Source: Desulfobacteraceae bacterium (lineage in GTDB: Bacteria; Desulfobacterota; Desulfobacteria; Desulfobacterales; JAABSP01). Taken from it: 6,008 nucleotides of DNA. Numbering within the stretch: the first letter of the stretch is position 1; every line of letters begins with the position of its first letter. The stretch spans positions 1 to 6,008 of the forward strand of contig JAABTE010000167.1 of NCBI GenBank assembly GCA_011390035.1. The letters run 5' to 3'. Under the pieces are notes generated by a model. It saw only the letters and a program-made list of their open reading frames with translations. It did no database searches and was not told where the DNA came from. Below are positions 5,847 through 6,008 of this stretch, piece after piece. The position numbers and the translations under genes were made by a program.

Positions 5847-6008
5847 TTAGCGTTTCTTCCAGTAATCAGGTTTTCTTCTCAAATGCATGACAGCTATAAT
5901 TTCAACAAGTTCATCTCTTGTTCTGTAAATTATACCGAAGGGAAAGCGTGGAACGCGAAGTTTCCTGATATCTCCATCTATCCTGCGATATATCATTGGA
6001 TTTTTTCT
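5847..6008 (-). CDS. RelE/ParE-type toxin, C-terminal part (start outside the window)
   Basis: On the minus strand the frame is open from the window edge for 53 residues and stops at TAA (5849-5847). The translation includes IDGDIRKLRVPRFPFGIIYR, then a short strand rich in Ile and Val, then AVMHLRRKPDYWKKR at the end. The pattern R-x-(F)P(F/Y)-x-I-x-Y, then A-V-x-H-x-R-R-x-P-x-Y-W, is typical of the C-terminal half of RelE/ParE-family type II toxins, which act as mRNA interferases or gyrase poisons depending on subfamily. Which subfamily this is cannot be told. The 5' half and any antitoxin gene would lie right of the window. The gene is convergent with the operon, 34 bases from its last stop. 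It is visibly richer in A and T than the operon, which suits a separately acquired module. Confidence 0.87.
   Translation of the reverse strand, partial: RKNPMIYRRIDGDIRKLRVPRFPFGIIYRTRDELVEIIAVMHLRRKPDYWKKR

Overview
The window holds most of a tightly packed plus-strand operon of GC-rich genes. At the right edge lies a short AT-richer stretch with the end of a convergent minus-strand gene. Strong AGGAGG-type ribosome binding sites and four-base start/stop overlaps show a bacterium. The GC-rich codon use and a fatty-acid-type operon containing a Tes-like radical SAM enzyme would fit an anaerobe, perhaps of the Desulfobacterota. That placement is a low-confidence guess, because no ribosomal RNA or other marker gene is present.

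Layout, left to right. (1) The last 25 codons of an upstream gene encode a tandem octapeptide and end in a TGA that overlaps the next start. (2) A FabF-type beta-ketoacyl-ACP synthase with an intact Cys-His-His triad (75-1358). (3) A stand-alone acyl carrier protein with the DSL phosphopantetheine site (1411-1674). (4) A FabG-type short-chain reductase with all four catalytic residues (1687-2421). (5) A 506-residue radical SAM protein of the Tes/COG1964 type, with CxxxCxxC and many further cysteines (2437-3957). (6) A probable seven-helix membrane protein of unknown family with a cysteine-bearing cytoplasmic loop (3954-4802). (7) An alpha/beta hydrolase with a plausible Ser-Asp-His triad (4799-5812). 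(8) On the minus strand, the C-terminal 53 residues of a RelE/ParE-type toxin (5847-6008), whose start and any antitoxin lie outside the window.

Genes 2-4 can extend an ACP-bound acyl chain by condensation and beta-keto reduction; no dehydratase or enoyl reductase is visible. The radical SAM enzyme resembles the family that joins unactivated lipid carbons in archaeal tetraether and bacterial membrane-spanning lipids. The membrane protein and the hydrolase could handle transfer, release or sensing of the product. The inference is a specialised pathway making a modified acyl chain or membrane lipid, not housekeeping fatty acid synthesis. The product cannot be read from the sequence.

A second theme is three in-frame short tandem duplications (24, 24 and 21 bp), all at gene ends inside the operon: the 3' end of the first partial gene and both ends of the radical SAM gene. 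One of them copies a cysteine next to a probable metal-binding pair.
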